63,319 nucleotides of DNA, taken from contig JBKKBI010000093.1 of the NCBI GenBank assembly GCA_046714175.1, positions 1 to 63,319 of the forward strand, in the 5' to 3' direction. Positions 42,957-51,938 of the stretch are shown piece by piece. The notes under the pieces are model-generated. The model had not been told where the DNA came from. It was given only the letters and a program-made list of their open reading frames with translations, and did not search any database. The position numbers were made by a program, and so were the translations under genes. Positions within the stretch are counted from its first letter, which is position 1. Every line of letters begins with the position of its first letter. The stretch comes from UBA11373 sp046714175 (GTDB lineage Bacteria > Actinomycetota > Acidimicrobiia > Spongiisociales > UBA11373).

Positions 42957-43867
42957 CCCGCCTCCTCCTCGAGGAGCTGGGCTGCTTCCCCCGCCACCAC
43001 GTTCGGGTCATCATCCCACCGCAGCCAGCGGATGCGTGGGTCGCGACGATGGAACGTGCGTTGCCGGCGCGCCAGGGCGGTGGTAGCCGCCACCGCCCGT
43101 CGCGTTCCCTGCGCCAGGTCACACTCCCCGCGCGCCACCGCCAACAGGTCGCGATACCCGACCGCCTGCGAGGCCACCGGACCCATCACCGGCGCCAGCC
43201 GCGCCACCTCCGCCACGAGACCGCTGTCGAGCATGGCCCCGAACCGGGTCCGGATCCGGTCGGCGAGCAGTGGCCCGGGATCGATGCCGAGCGCCACCAC
43301 CGGCCACAGGCTCTGGTAACCGCGCACCGCAGCGGCGGAGGGCCGGGCGGCGCGCTGCGACGGTGTCTCCCCGGTGAGCTCCATCACCTCCAGCGCCCGA
43401 GTGACCCGGCGGGCGTTGTCCAACGCCACCCAGGCCCCGGCATCGGGGTCCGCCATCAGCAGCCGGTCCCGGGCTTCGGCGGCCGCCACCCGCTCGAGCT
43501 GGTGGCGCCGATCCGGATCAGAGGGGGCGAACTCGAGCGGATCGACCAACGCCCGGAAGTGCAGCCCGCTCCCGCCGACGATGAGCAGCCTGGTCCCGGC
43601 CTCGTCTCCCTGGCGCATGACATCCCGGCCCAGGCCCTGGAACTGCGCTACCGAGAACGAGTCCGCCGGGTCGGCGATGTCGAGCATGTGATGTCGCACC
43701 ACGTCCCGCTCTGCCGCCGTCGGCTTGGCGGTGCCGATGTCCATGCCCCGGAACACCTGCATGCTGTCGACAGACACCACCTCGGCGCCGAACCGCCGCG
43801 CCAACAACATGGCGATGGCGCTCTTGGCGGCGGCGGTGGGACCGAGGAGGGCGGCGAGCGTGCTCAG
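42944..43867 (-). CDS. miaA: tRNA dimethylallyltransferase, CTG start proposed
   Basis: This 307-residue enzyme adds dimethylallyl to A37 of tRNAs reading UNN codons, the step before MiaB. The P-loop GPTAAAKS (residues 9-16) and DSMQVFRGMDIGTAKP are present. An ATG at 43810 would leave out the P-loop. No ATG, GTG or TTG exists upstream in frame, but a CTG at 43867 overlaps the miaB stop (CTGA), matching the four-base overlaps used all over this window. CTG initiation is therefore proposed. Confidence 0.93.
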   Translation of the reverse strand: MSTLAALLGPTAAAKSAIAMLLARRFGAEVVSVDSMQVFRGMDIGTAKPTAAERDVVRHHMLDIADPADSFSVAQFQGLGRDVMRQGDEAGTRLLIVGGSGLHFRALVDPLEFAPSDPDRRHQLERVAAAEARDRLLMADPDAGAWVALDNARRVTRALEVMELTGETPSQRAARPSAAAVRGYQSLWPVVALGIDPGPLLADRIRTRFGAMLDSGLVAEVARLAPVMGPVASQAVGYRDLLAVARGECDLAQGTRRAVAATTALARRQRTFHRRDPRIRWLRWDDDPNVVAGEAAQLLEEEAGWTS

Positions 43868-45243
43868 GCCGGAGTCCCCACCAAGTGGCTGGGGGCGGCA
43901 TGGTGGAGCGCGGCGTGCAGGAACGTACCGGAGGGCTGGGTACCGGGGACGTGTACCACCTTGTTGGTGCGGGTGCGGGCGGTGATCATCCCCGGATCCT
44001 TGCGGGACGGCCCTTCGCTGAGCACCTCGACAGTGGACCCGATCAGTGCCTGATTCTTCTCCAATGAGATGCGGCGCTGCAGGTCGGCCAAGCGGGCGAA
44101 GCGCTCCCCGGCAACCGCGGGGTCGATGTGTCCCGGCATGGTGGCGGCCGCGGTCCCGGGGCGGGGTGAATAGATGAACATGTAGGCCCCGTCGAACCGG
44201 GCAGTGCTCATTACCTCCAGAGTGGCGGCAAAGTCGGCCTCGGTCTCGCCCGGGAAGCCGACGATGATGTCTGTGGAGGTGGCGAGACCGGGAATTCCCT
44301 CCTCGGCCATTCGCAGCCGCTCCAGGAACCGTGCCGGTGTGTACCCGCGCTGCATGGCCCGCAGGATGGTGGGGCTGCCGCTCTGCAGGGGCAGGTGCAG
44401 CTGCTCGCAGACTGCCGGGGTCTCAGCCATCGCCGCCACCACATCCTGACGGATGTCCTTGGGGTGGGGGCTGGTGAAGCGGATGCGTCGGATCCCCTCC
44501 ACCTCACCGACCCGGCGGAGCAGATCGGCGAACAGCGGGCGGCGACGGCCGTCCAGTGCCAGATCCCGACCGTAGGAGTTGACGTTCTGCCCCAGGAGGG
44601 TCACCTCGACCACTCCGTCAGCAGCGAGAGCGCGGACCTCGCGGATGATGTCGGCAGGGCGCCGGGAGATCTCGCGGCCCCGCACCACGGGCACGATGCA
44701 GAAGGTGCAGCCGTTGTTGCACCCGATGGTGATCGTCACCCATGCCGAATGCGGAACCTCCCGGCGAGCCGGAAGGGTGGACGGCATGTCGTCCACCGAC
44801 TCGGTCTCATCCCAGATCTCGGTGACCGGCCCCCACTCCTCGGCGTGATCCAGCAGCGCCAGGGCGCGGTGCAGATTGTGCGTACCGAAGACCACATCCA
44901 CCCAGGGGGCTCGCGCCATCACCGTGTCGCGGTCCTTCTGTGCCAGGCATCCCGACACCAGGATCCGCATCCCCGGGCGCTCCTGCTTTATGGCCTTGAG
45001 CTGTCCCAGATTCCCGTACAGCCGGTTGTCGGCGTTCTCGCGGATGCAGCAGGTGTTGATGAGTACGACGTCGGCATCCTCGGTCCCGGTGGCCGGCACC
45101 ATTCCGTCGGACTCGAACATTCCGGCGATCCGCTCCGAGTCGTGCTCGTTCATCTGGCAGCCAAAGGTGCGCACCAGATAGCGCCTGCCCACACGGGTAG
45201 GGGTGCGGCGCTCGCGAACGGTGGGCAGACCGATGACTGTCAT
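43864..45243 (-). CDS. miaB: tRNA-2-methylthio-N6-dimethylallyladenosine synthase MiaB
   Basis: This 459-residue radical-SAM methylthiotransferase acts on the product of MiaA. The N-terminal cluster ligands are Cys-29, Cys-65 and Cys-99. The radical-SAM cluster is Cys-175, Cys-179 and Cys-182 in GCNNGCTFCIVP. A TRAM domain closes the protein. Its ATG overlaps the rny stop by four bases and its stop overlaps the miaA start. Confidence 0.96.
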   Translation of the reverse strand: MTVIGLPTVRERRTPTRVGRRYLVRTFGCQMNEHDSERIAGMFESDGMVPATGTEDADVVLINTCCIRENADNRLYGNLGQLKAIKQERPGMRILVSGCLAQKDRDTVMARAPWVDVVFGTHNLHRALALLDHAEEWGPVTEIWDETESVDDMPSTLPARREVPHSAWVTITIGCNNGCTFCIVPVVRGREISRRPADIIREVRALAADGVVEVTLLGQNVNSYGRDLALDGRRRPLFADLLRRVGEVEGIRRIRFTSPHPKDIRQDVVAAMAETPAVCEQLHLPLQSGSPTILRAMQRGYTPARFLERLRMAEEGIPGLATSTDIIVGFPGETEADFAATLEVMSTARFDGAYMFIYSPRPGTAAATMPGHIDPAVAGERFARLADLQRRISLEKNQALIGSTVEVLSEGPSRKDPGMITARTRTNKVVHVPGTQPSGTFLHAALHHAAPSHLVGTPA

Positions 45244-46766
45244 CGGGCGTAGTCGGTGGCTCGCAACTCCCGGATCACCGTCACCTCGATCTGCCCCGGG
45301 TACTGCAGCTCGTCCTGGAATCGTTTGGCGATGCGGCGGGCGAGGTCGTGGGCGGCGAGGTCGTCGACGGTTCCCGGATCGACCACCACCCGTACCTCCC
45401 GGCCGGCCTGCATGGCGTAGACGCGCTCCACGCCGTCGAAGCTGCGGGCGATCGCCTCCAGTTGCTCCAGGCGGCGGACAAAGGACTCCACCGCCTCGCG
45501 GCGGGCTCCGGGCCGCGACGCCGAAACCGCATCGGCCGCCTGCACGATCACCGCGGTCAGGGTACGCGGCTCGACCTCGTTGTGATGGGCCTCGATTCCG
45601 TGCACGATCGCCGGCGCCTCCCCGAACCTACGGGCGATCTCGGCACCCACCATGGCGTGGGAGCCGCCCAACTCGTGACTCACCGCCTTGCCGATGTCAT
45701 GAAGGAAGGCGGCACGGCGGGCCTCCACCGGGTCGACGCCGATCTCGGCGGCAAGCATGCCCGCCACCTTGGCCGACTCGATGAGGTGATGCAGGACGTT
45801 CTGGCCGTAGGACAATCGGTACTTGAGACGGCCCAAGAGGTTCACCAACTCCGGGTGCATGCGGGAGATGCCCACTTCAAGGATCGCCCACTCCCCGGCA
45901 TCACGCACACTCTGTTCGACTTCGGCAAGAGCCTTCTCATAGGCATCCTCGATCGATGCCGGGTGGATGCGCCCGTCCGCGATCAGCCGCTCCAGGGCGA
46001 GCCGGGCCACTTCGCGCCGCACCGGGTCGAAGGCCGAAATCCCCACCGCCTCCGGGGTGTCATCGACGATGATGTTGACTCCGGTGATCGACTCGAAGGC
46101 GCGGATGTTGCGGCCGTCGCGCCCGATGATGCGGCCCTTCATGTCCTCGCTGGGAATCGGCACGGTGGTTACCGTGGTCTCGGCGACGACGTCGGAGGCG
46201 AGGCGCTGGACCGTGGTGGTGAGGATGCGTCGTGCCCGGCGATCGGCCTCTTCGCGAGCCTTCATCTCCAGGTCGCGCATGAGCACCATGGCTTCCCGCC
46301 GCGCTTCGTCCTCGACCCGCTGCAGCAACTCCGCCTTGGCGGCCTTGGCGTCGACCCCAGCCAGCTTTTCGAGCGAGGCACGGGCGTCCTCGCGCAACTG
46401 CTCGGCGGTGCGACGCGTTTCGACCACCTCGCGCTCCCGTTCGATCAGGTTGGTCTCGCGCTGCGCCAGGTTGGCGGCACGCTGTTCCAGGGTGGCCTCG
46501 CGTTGCAGCGATCGCTCCTCCTGGGATTCCAACTCGAGGCGGCGATGGTCCAGGGCGGCCGTCTCTCGCTCGCGATGGGCGTCTGCCGTCGCCCGCGCCT
46601 CTCGCTCCGCCCCCTCCAACACGCGCTGCGCCTCCCGCCGGGCATCACGGACCACATCGTCTGCGGTGGTGTCGCGGAGACTGCGGCCCCGCCACACCCG
46701 GCCGGCGAGGAGGCCGAGCAGGAGCGCGACGGCGGCAGCCGCTGCGACCACGATTGCGTTCGACAT
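45240..46766 (-). CDS. rny: Ribonuclease Y
   Basis: This 508-residue membrane-anchored endoribonuclease initiates mRNA decay. It has an N-terminal helix (AIVVAAAAAVALLLGLLAG), a long coiled coil rich in Glu and Arg (about 40-190), a KH domain (about 200-260; GRIIGRDGRNIRAFE) and an HD domain with HDIGKAVSHE. The ATG at 46766 follows GAGGAG; a longer start at 46799 is less likely. It is followed directly by miaB. Confidence 0.94.
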   Translation of the reverse strand: MSNAIVVAAAAAVALLLGLLAGRVWRGRSLRDTTADDVVRDARREAQRVLEGAEREARATADAHRERETAALDHRRLELESQEERSLQREATLEQRAANLAQRETNLIEREREVVETRRTAEQLREDARASLEKLAGVDAKAAKAELLQRVEDEARREAMVLMRDLEMKAREEADRRARRILTTTVQRLASDVVAETTVTTVPIPSEDMKGRIIGRDGRNIRAFESITGVNIIVDDTPEAVGISAFDPVRREVARLALERLIADGRIHPASIEDAYEKALAEVEQSVRDAGEWAILEVGISRMHPELVNLLGRLKYRLSYGQNVLHHLIESAKVAGMLAAEIGVDPVEARRAAFLHDIGKAVSHELGGSHAMVGAEIARRFGEAPAIVHGIEAHHNEVEPRTLTAVIVQAADAVSASRPGARREAVESFVRRLEQLEAIARSFDGVERVYAMQAGREVRVVVDPGTVDDLAAHDLARRIAKRFQDELQYPGQIEVTVIRELRATDYAR

Positions 46767-46986
46767 CGGCGGGCTCCTCTCGGCAACCCCGGAAAGCACG
46801 GCGCGCCGAGCCAGTGGGCTCGACGCGCACTCCGCCCGGCCGGGTCAGAGGCCGACTCGACCGCTCGATTCTTTCTGAAGAGGCTGCATCCGGTACGGGA
46901 TTTCAGGTTCTTGAGTACGCGTTGGGGCCAATCGTAATGCCCATTCCGCTCAAGGATGAAAGGGCCGCCAAGGACCCCCCGCCGGG

Positions 46987-48093
46987 TCAGTCGTCGCTAT
47001 CGGCAAGGTCGGCCTTGGTGATGCTGCCGCCGTCTTCGGCGGCGTCGGCCTCGGACTCGTCGAACGATCCTGCCTTGGCGCCCCCGATGCCCACGGTCTC
47101 CAGCACCCGAGCCTGGAGCTGTACGGCCACCTCGGGGTTCTCCCGCAGGAAACGCTTGGCGTTCTCTCTCCCCTGGCCCAGCTGGTCGCCATCGAAGGTG
47201 TACCAGGCACCGCTCTTGCGCACCACGTCGTGTTCCGCGGCCACATCGAGCAGGGAGCCCTCCCGGGAGATGCCTTCGCCGAACATGATGTCGAACTCGG
47301 CCTTGCGGAACGGCGGGGCCACCTTGTTCTTCACCACCTTGGCCACCACCCGGTTGCCCACCGCCTCCTGGCCTTCCTTGATCGACTGGATTCGGCGAAT
47401 GTCGATCCGAACCGAGGCGTAGAACTTGAGCGCCCGGCCTCCTGGAGTGATCTCCGGGCTGCCGAACATGACCCCGATCTTCTCCCGAAGCTGGTTGATA
47501 AAGACCGCCGTCGTCTGGGAGCGGTTGATCGAGCCGGCGAGCTTGCGCAGCGCCTGGGACATGAGCCGCGCCTGCAGGCCCATATGGACATCACCCATCT
47601 CGCCTTCGATCTCGGCCCGGGGCACCAGAGCTGCCACCGAATCGATGACCACCACGTCGAGGGCGCCGGAGCGGATCAGCATGTCGGTGATCTCCAGGGC
47701 CTGCTCTCCGGTGTCGGGTTGGGAGATGAGCAACTCGTCGACATCGACCCCGAGGGCGGCGGCGTAGCCGGGATCCAGGGCGTGCTCGGCATCGATGAAG
47801 GCGGCGATGCCGCCGTTGCGCTGCGCCTCGGCCACGATGTGGAGCGCCAGGGTGGTCTTGCCGCTGCTTTCCGGTCCGAAGATCTCCACGATCCGCCCCC
47901 GGGGGACGCCGCCGATGCCGAGGGCAAGGTCGAGGGCCATGGCGCCGGTGGAGATGGCACCGATCTTCTGCACGTTCTCGGCCCCCAACCTCATGATGGC
48001 GCCCTTGCCAAACTGACGCTCGATCTGCGACAGGGCCACCTCGAGGGACTTATCTTCCACGGCGATGCTCCTTCCGGGCTGCTTCCGACTCAT
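46987..48093 (-). CDS. recA: Recombinase RecA
   Basis: This 368-residue ATP-dependent strand-exchange protein is also the co-protease for LexA. Walker A GPESSGKTT lies at residues 73-81, and VVIDSVAALVPRAEIEG plus LRKLAGSINRSQTTAVFINQLREKIG cover Walker B and loop L2. The acidic C-terminus ends SFDESEADAAEDGGS. A LexA box 80 bases upstream shows SOS control. No recX follows: about 220 bases without a gene separate it from rny. Confidence 0.98.
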   Translation of the reverse strand: MSRKQPGRSIAVEDKSLEVALSQIERQFGKGAIMRLGAENVQKIGAISTGAMALDLALGIGGVPRGRIVEIFGPESSGKTTLALHIVAEAQRNGGIAAFIDAEHALDPGYAAALGVDVDELLISQPDTGEQALEITDMLIRSGALDVVVIDSVAALVPRAEIEGEMGDVHMGLQARLMSQALRKLAGSINRSQTTAVFINQLREKIGVMFGSPEITPGGRALKFYASVRIDIRRIQSIKEGQEAVGNRVVAKVVKNKVAPPFRKAEFDIMFGEGISREGSLLDVAAEHDVVRKSGAWYTFDGDQLGQGRENAKRFLRENPEVAVQLQARVLETVGIGGAKAGSFDESEADAAEDGGSITKADLADSDD

Positions 48094-48172
48094 GCAGGCA
48101 ACGTATCCGCAGGGTGTGACACGGAGCCGTGAACCACACCCATGGTATTCGCCGCCATGGCGCCACGATAGC

Positions 48173-48186
48173 CGAACAGGTGTTCG
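48173..48186 (-). promoter_or_regulatory. LexA box of recA
   Basis: CGAACAGGTGTTCG is a full match to CGAAC-N4-GTTCG, located 80 bases upstream of the recA start and downstream of thpR. It is the fourth box in the window. Confidence 0.9.
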
Positions 48187-48202
48187 GTGACAAGGAAGTC
48201 AG

Positions 48203-48230
48203 CAGTCGCCAGCCACCAGTCGCCAGCCAG
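48203..48230. repeat. Two copies of a 14-bp repeat with heptamer period
   Basis: CAGTCGCCAGCCAC is followed directly by CAGTCGCCAGCCAG, 13 of 14 identical, and then by further degenerate seven-base units up to about 48245. It lies between the recA operator and the end of thpR. Confidence 0.75.
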
Positions 48231-48258
48231 ATCGCAGATGGCCGTCCGACGACCGCGA

Positions 48259-48801
48259 TCAGGCCCCCAGCTTGATCTCCTCCACCACCCGATAGGCAGC
48301 CCCGCCGCTCACCAGGCGGCTCTGATAGACAGTGACCCGGTCCACCGCCATGGTCACCCCAAAGGCCGGGCAGGTCGTCACCAGGGCGGCGAGGTCCTCG
48401 GCCGGACGGATCCGGCTCAGGGTGAGATGGGGGTTGAAGGGGCGGTCCTCCACCCCGAGCCCGGCGCCATCCACGGTGTCCCGGACCTTCTCGGCCAGAG
48501 AGTTGAGGCGATCGAGGCCCCGGTCGGGTCCGATCCATAGCACGTTGGCTCGCTCCGGCCGGGGGAAAGCCCCCAGGCCCGCCCAGCGCAGCCGGAAGCG
48601 CTCCCCCAGATCGGCCTGGTCGAGCGCGGCTACCAAGCGATCGCAATCGTGCTCCGGGATCTCCCCCAAGAACCGCAGCGTGATGTGCCAGTTGCCCGGG
48701 CGCACCACCTTGCCGGGGATGTCGGCCACGGTCGCATCGAGGGCGGCCACCAGCCGGTGGCGCACCTCGTCGGGTACCGGCACCGCCACGAAAACCCTCA
48801 C
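48259..48801 (-). CDS. thpR: RNA 2',3'-cyclic phosphodiesterase (2H family)
   Basis: This 180-residue protein has two HxTL motifs, His-39 in HITLRFLG and His-125 in HLTLSRIR, that define 2H phosphoesterases of the ThpR/LigT type. It acts on 2',3'-cyclic phosphate RNA ends. The GTG at 48801 overlaps the cinA stop (GTGA). It begins MRVFVAVPVPDEVRHRLV, which is typical. Confidence 0.92.
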   Translation of the reverse strand: MRVFVAVPVPDEVRHRLVAALDATVADIPGKVVRPGNWHITLRFLGEIPEHDCDRLVAALDQADLGERFRLRWAGLGAFPRPERANVLWIGPDRGLDRLNSLAEKVRDTVDGAGLGVEDRPFNPHLTLSRIRPAEDLAALVTTCPAFGVTMAVDRVTVYQSRLVSGGAAYRVVEEIKLGA

Positions 48802-50048
48802 CGCTCCCACCACTCCCCGGATACGGCGAGGCGCACGGCGTGCAGGGCGGCGGTGGTGGCATACACCCTCACCCGCTCCCGGTCTCCGGGAAGTCGCAGG
48901 GTGCGGGCGTTGCAACCCTCCGGTGTGGCGACCGCGATGAACATCGTCCCCACCGGTTGCTCCAGGGGGTCGGGCCCGGCCGATCCGGTCGTCGCCACGG
49001 CGACCTCCGCCCCCAGCGCGGTTCGCGCCCCGGCCGCCATGGCGAGTGCGGTCTCCGCGCTCACCGCGCCGTGCTCGTCGAGAACCGCCGCGGGGACTCC
49101 GAGCACCGAGGTCTTGACGGCGTTGGCGTAGGCCACCACCCCGCCGCGGAACACCCGCGACGACCCGGGCACGGTGGTGAGGGCGGCGGCCACCAGTCCG
49201 CCGGTGGCCGACTCGGCGCTGGCCAGACTCCAGCCGCGGGCCTCACATGCCGCGAGCACGATGCGTTCGATGGTGTCGGTGTCGGCACCGAACACCAGCG
49301 AGCCGAGGCGGCGGCGGAGCTCCGCCTCCACCGGGGCGATCAGGTCGCCGGCCGCCGCCGCGGTGGGAGCGCGGGCGGTGAGCCGCAGCTTGATCTCCCC
49401 GCCGCTGGCAAGGAAGGCCAGCGTCGGATTGGTGCCGGAGTCGTAGAGATCGCCGACCACCTCGGCGAGACGGGACTCCGACTCCCCCCAGGTGCGCAGC
49501 ACCCGGCTGACGATCCCCCCGGACCGCTCCCCCTCCAGGGCGAGGAGAAACGGGATCACCGCCTCCTCCACCATCGGCACCATCTCCTGGGGCACCCCGG
49601 GAAGGGCAAACACCCAGCAGGTGCCGATCCGCAACCGCAGCCCGGGGGCGGTGCCCTTCGGGTTGGGAATGAGCACCGCCCCGCGGGGATGTTCCGCCTG
49701 CCGAAGGTTGCTGGTGGGCATCTCCCGACCCCGCGCCTGCCACCACTCCCGCAGCTGTTCGGCATACTCGGACGAAGTCTCCATCCCGACCGCGGCGGCG
49801 ACGCACAGCGCCTCCCGGGTCAGATCGTCCTGGGTGGGACCGATGCCCCCGGTGATGACGACGGCGTCGGCGCGGCCGCACGCTTCGGTGAGGGCGGCGG
49901 CGATTCGGGCCACGTTGTCCCCCACCACCGTCTGGCGGTAGTGATCGAGGCCGGCAGCCGCCAGCCGGGCACCGATGTCGGCGCCATTGCCGTTGACGAT
50001 CTGGCCGAGCAACAACTCGGTGCCGACGGCGAGCTGCTCGACGATCAA
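48798..50048 (-). CDS. cinA: CinA-family nicotinamide-nucleotide amidase
   Basis: This 416-residue protein has an N-terminal MoCF/COG1058 domain (about 1-170; ITGGIGPTQDDLT) and a C-terminal PncC deamidase domain (about 250-410; ESATGGLVAAALTTVPGSS). The family hydrolyses NMN to nicotinate mononucleotide and ADP-ribose. The TTG at 50048 overlaps the rimO stop (TTGA) and gives LIVEQLAVGTELLLGQIVN; longer frames are rimO shadow. Confidence 0.93.
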   Translation of the reverse strand: MIVEQLAVGTELLLGQIVNGNGADIGARLAAAGLDHYRQTVVGDNVARIAAALTEACGRADAVVITGGIGPTQDDLTREALCVAAAVGMETSSEYAEQLREWWQARGREMPTSNLRQAEHPRGAVLIPNPKGTAPGLRLRIGTCWVFALPGVPQEMVPMVEEAVIPFLLALEGERSGGIVSRVLRTWGESESRLAEVVGDLYDSGTNPTLAFLASGGEIKLRLTARAPTAAAAGDLIAPVEAELRRRLGSLVFGADTDTIERIVLAACEARGWSLASAESATGGLVAAALTTVPGSSRVFRGGVVAYANAVKTSVLGVPAAVLDEHGAVSAETALAMAAGARTALGAEVAVATTGSAGPDPLEQPVGTMFIAVATPEGCNARTLRLPGDRERVRVYATTAALHAVRLAVSGEWWER

Positions 50049-51355
50049 CCCAGCACCTCTCCCACCAGATCGGAACCGTATGAACCGGTGATCCGTGCCC
50101 GCACCCAATCCCCCGCTTCGCCCCGATCGAGCAGGATCGCCCCATCGATCTCGGGTGCCTCCCGCACCGACCGCGCCACCGCACGACCATCCTCGACGGT
50201 GTCGACGACCACCTCGAACTCGCGGCCGACTACGGCCGCGCTGCGCGCCGCGGTGATCCGCTCCTGGACCTCCTGCACTCGGCGGGTGCGATCGGCGATC
50301 TCGGTCGCATCGATCTGGCCGTCGAGCGACGCTGCCGGGGTCCCCTCCTCCGCCGAGTAGGGAAAGAAGCCACCCCAGTCGAGCTGCGCCTCCTCGAGAA
50401 ACCCGACCAGAGTGTCGACGTCGTCTTCGGTCTCTCCGGGGAAACCGAGAATGAACGAGGAGCGCAACGCCGCCTCCGGCGCCGCAGCACGAATCCGGGC
50501 GATCAACTCCAGATGGCGCTCGCCGTCGCCGGGACGGCGCATCGCCCGCAGCAGACTCCCCGCGGCGTGCTGCAGACTGAGGTCGAAATACGGCGCGATC
50601 AGTGGGTTGGTGGCCATCTCGGCGATGAGGGCGTCGGTGACCTCGCGCGGATACAGATAGAGCAGCCGCAGCCTCCGCAGACCAGCGACGTCGGACACGA
50701 AGCGCAGCAGCTCGACGATGCCCCCGGGGGCGGCGATGTCACGCCCATAGGCGGCGAGGTCCTGGGCGACGAGCACGATCTCGCCCACTCCATCTCCCGC
50801 GAGGAGGGCGATCTCGTCGCGGATATTCACCGGCGCCCGCGACCGCTGCGGTCCGCGGAACTGCGGGATGGCACAGAAGGTGCATCCCTTGTCGCAACCC
50901 TCGGCAACCTTGACATAGGCGTACGGCGTGGCCGGAGTGGGACGGCGCACCTCGTAGAGGATGTCCATCGGACTGGTGGCGAGACGCACCGGCTGCCAGC
51001 CCGTGAGCCGATCCAGGTCGCCGATCAGCTCGCCGTAACGATCCATCCCGAGCACGGCATCCGCCTCGGGGAGCAGATCGGCCAGCTCGGATTGATAGCG
51101 CTGTGCCATACAACCGAGTACCACGAGGCGGGCGCCCTCGCGGCGGCGATCGGCGTGGTCGAGGATGGTATCCACCGACTCGCGCCGCGCCGCCTCGATG
51201 AATGCGCAGGTGTTCACCATCACCACGTCGGCGAGTTCCAGCGAACCGGCGCGGTCGTAGCCGGCCTCATCGAGGCGCGCCTCGAGTTTCTCGGAGTCGA
51301 CCTGGTTCTTGGCGCACCCGAGCGTGGTCAGCCAGACGGAGGGGCGGGAGGACAT
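50045..51355 (-). CDS. rimO: Ribosomal protein S12 methylthiotransferase RimO
   Basis: This 436-residue radical-SAM enzyme methylthiolates Asp of ribosomal protein S12. The N-terminal cluster cysteines are 14, 50 and 82. The radical-SAM cluster is Cys-154, Cys-158 and Cys-161 in GCDKGCTFCAIP. RimO rather than MiaB is shown by TTLGCAKNQVDSE and by DILYEVRRPTPATPYAYVKV. ATG at 51355; it begins the rimO-cinA-thpR unit. Confidence 0.95.
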   Translation of the reverse strand: MSSRPSVWLTTLGCAKNQVDSEKLEARLDEAGYDRAGSLELADVVMVNTCAFIEAARRESVDTILDHADRRREGARLVVLGCMAQRYQSELADLLPEADAVLGMDRYGELIGDLDRLTGWQPVRLATSPMDILYEVRRPTPATPYAYVKVAEGCDKGCTFCAIPQFRGPQRSRAPVNIRDEIALLAGDGVGEIVLVAQDLAAYGRDIAAPGGIVELLRFVSDVAGLRRLRLLYLYPREVTDALIAEMATNPLIAPYFDLSLQHAAGSLLRAMRRPGDGERHLELIARIRAAAPEAALRSSFILGFPGETEDDVDTLVGFLEEAQLDWGGFFPYSAEEGTPAASLDGQIDATEIADRTRRVQEVQERITAARSAAVVGREFEVVVDTVEDGRAVARSVREAPEIDGAILLDRGEAGDWVRARITGSYGSDLVGEVLG

Positions 51356-51380
51356 CGCACCGAGTGTAGGAAGGGGCGGG

Positions 51381-51932
51381 TCAGCGGCCCCCAAGGCGCC
51401 GGTAGCGGCCCCGATGACGCAGCAACGGGTCATCACCATCGCCCAGCACCAAGCCCTCCACCGCCCCCTCGATGAGCAGATACCAGCCGGCATCGCCGCT
51501 GCCCATCCAGCGGCACCGCGCCAGCGTGGTCAGGGCGGCGAGCTCGGGGCCGCGGGGGCCGTCGACGAAGTCCAGACCTGCGAAGAGGCCGCCGGGGCTG
51601 GGTCGGACCCCGGCAAAACGATCCGCCAGGGCCTCGTCGCCCGTGGCCAGGGCCGCAACGACGAAACCTCCCGTCGCCGCGATCACATCCCCAAGGTCGG
51701 TGTTGCGGCCGCACAGGAACTGGATTCGGCCCGGTTCGCCGTCGGCGACCATCAGCGACGACACCGTGAGACCGGTGCGATGATCGTCTCGCCCCGCGGT
51801 CACGATGGTCACCGGGGCGGGAAGCCGCCCCCGGAAACGCCGCACCGGATCGCGATCCTCCACCGGGACGGCAAAGGGATCGTCGTCGTGGATCACGACC
51901 GGCACCGTAGCCAGCTCCGCGTCTGCGAACAT
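51381..51932 (-). CDS. Flavin reductase-like FMN-binding protein
   Basis: This 183-residue protein has the flavin-reductase domain. LPAPVTIVTAGRDDHRTGLTVSSLMVADGEP is the FMN-binding signature, followed by GGFVVAALATGDEALADRF and a C-terminal GAVEGLVLGDGDDPLLRHRGRYRRLG. It may supply reduced flavin or be an oxidoreductase. The start at 51932 follows GGAAGG; it faces the start of the next gene only six bases away. Confidence 0.84.
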   Translation of the reverse strand: MFADAELATVPVVIHDDDPFAVPVEDRDPVRRFRGRLPAPVTIVTAGRDDHRTGLTVSSLMVADGEPGRIQFLCGRNTDLGDVIAATGGFVVAALATGDEALADRFAGVRPSPGGLFAGLDFVDGPRGPELAALTTLARCRWMGSGDAGWYLLIEGAVEGLVLGDGDDPLLRHRGRYRRLGGR

Positions 51933-51938
51933 CGGTCG

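Noticed and set aside
46754..47422. Plus-strand protein opposite recA
   Set aside because: Antisense to recA, and its codon pattern follows the recA frame.
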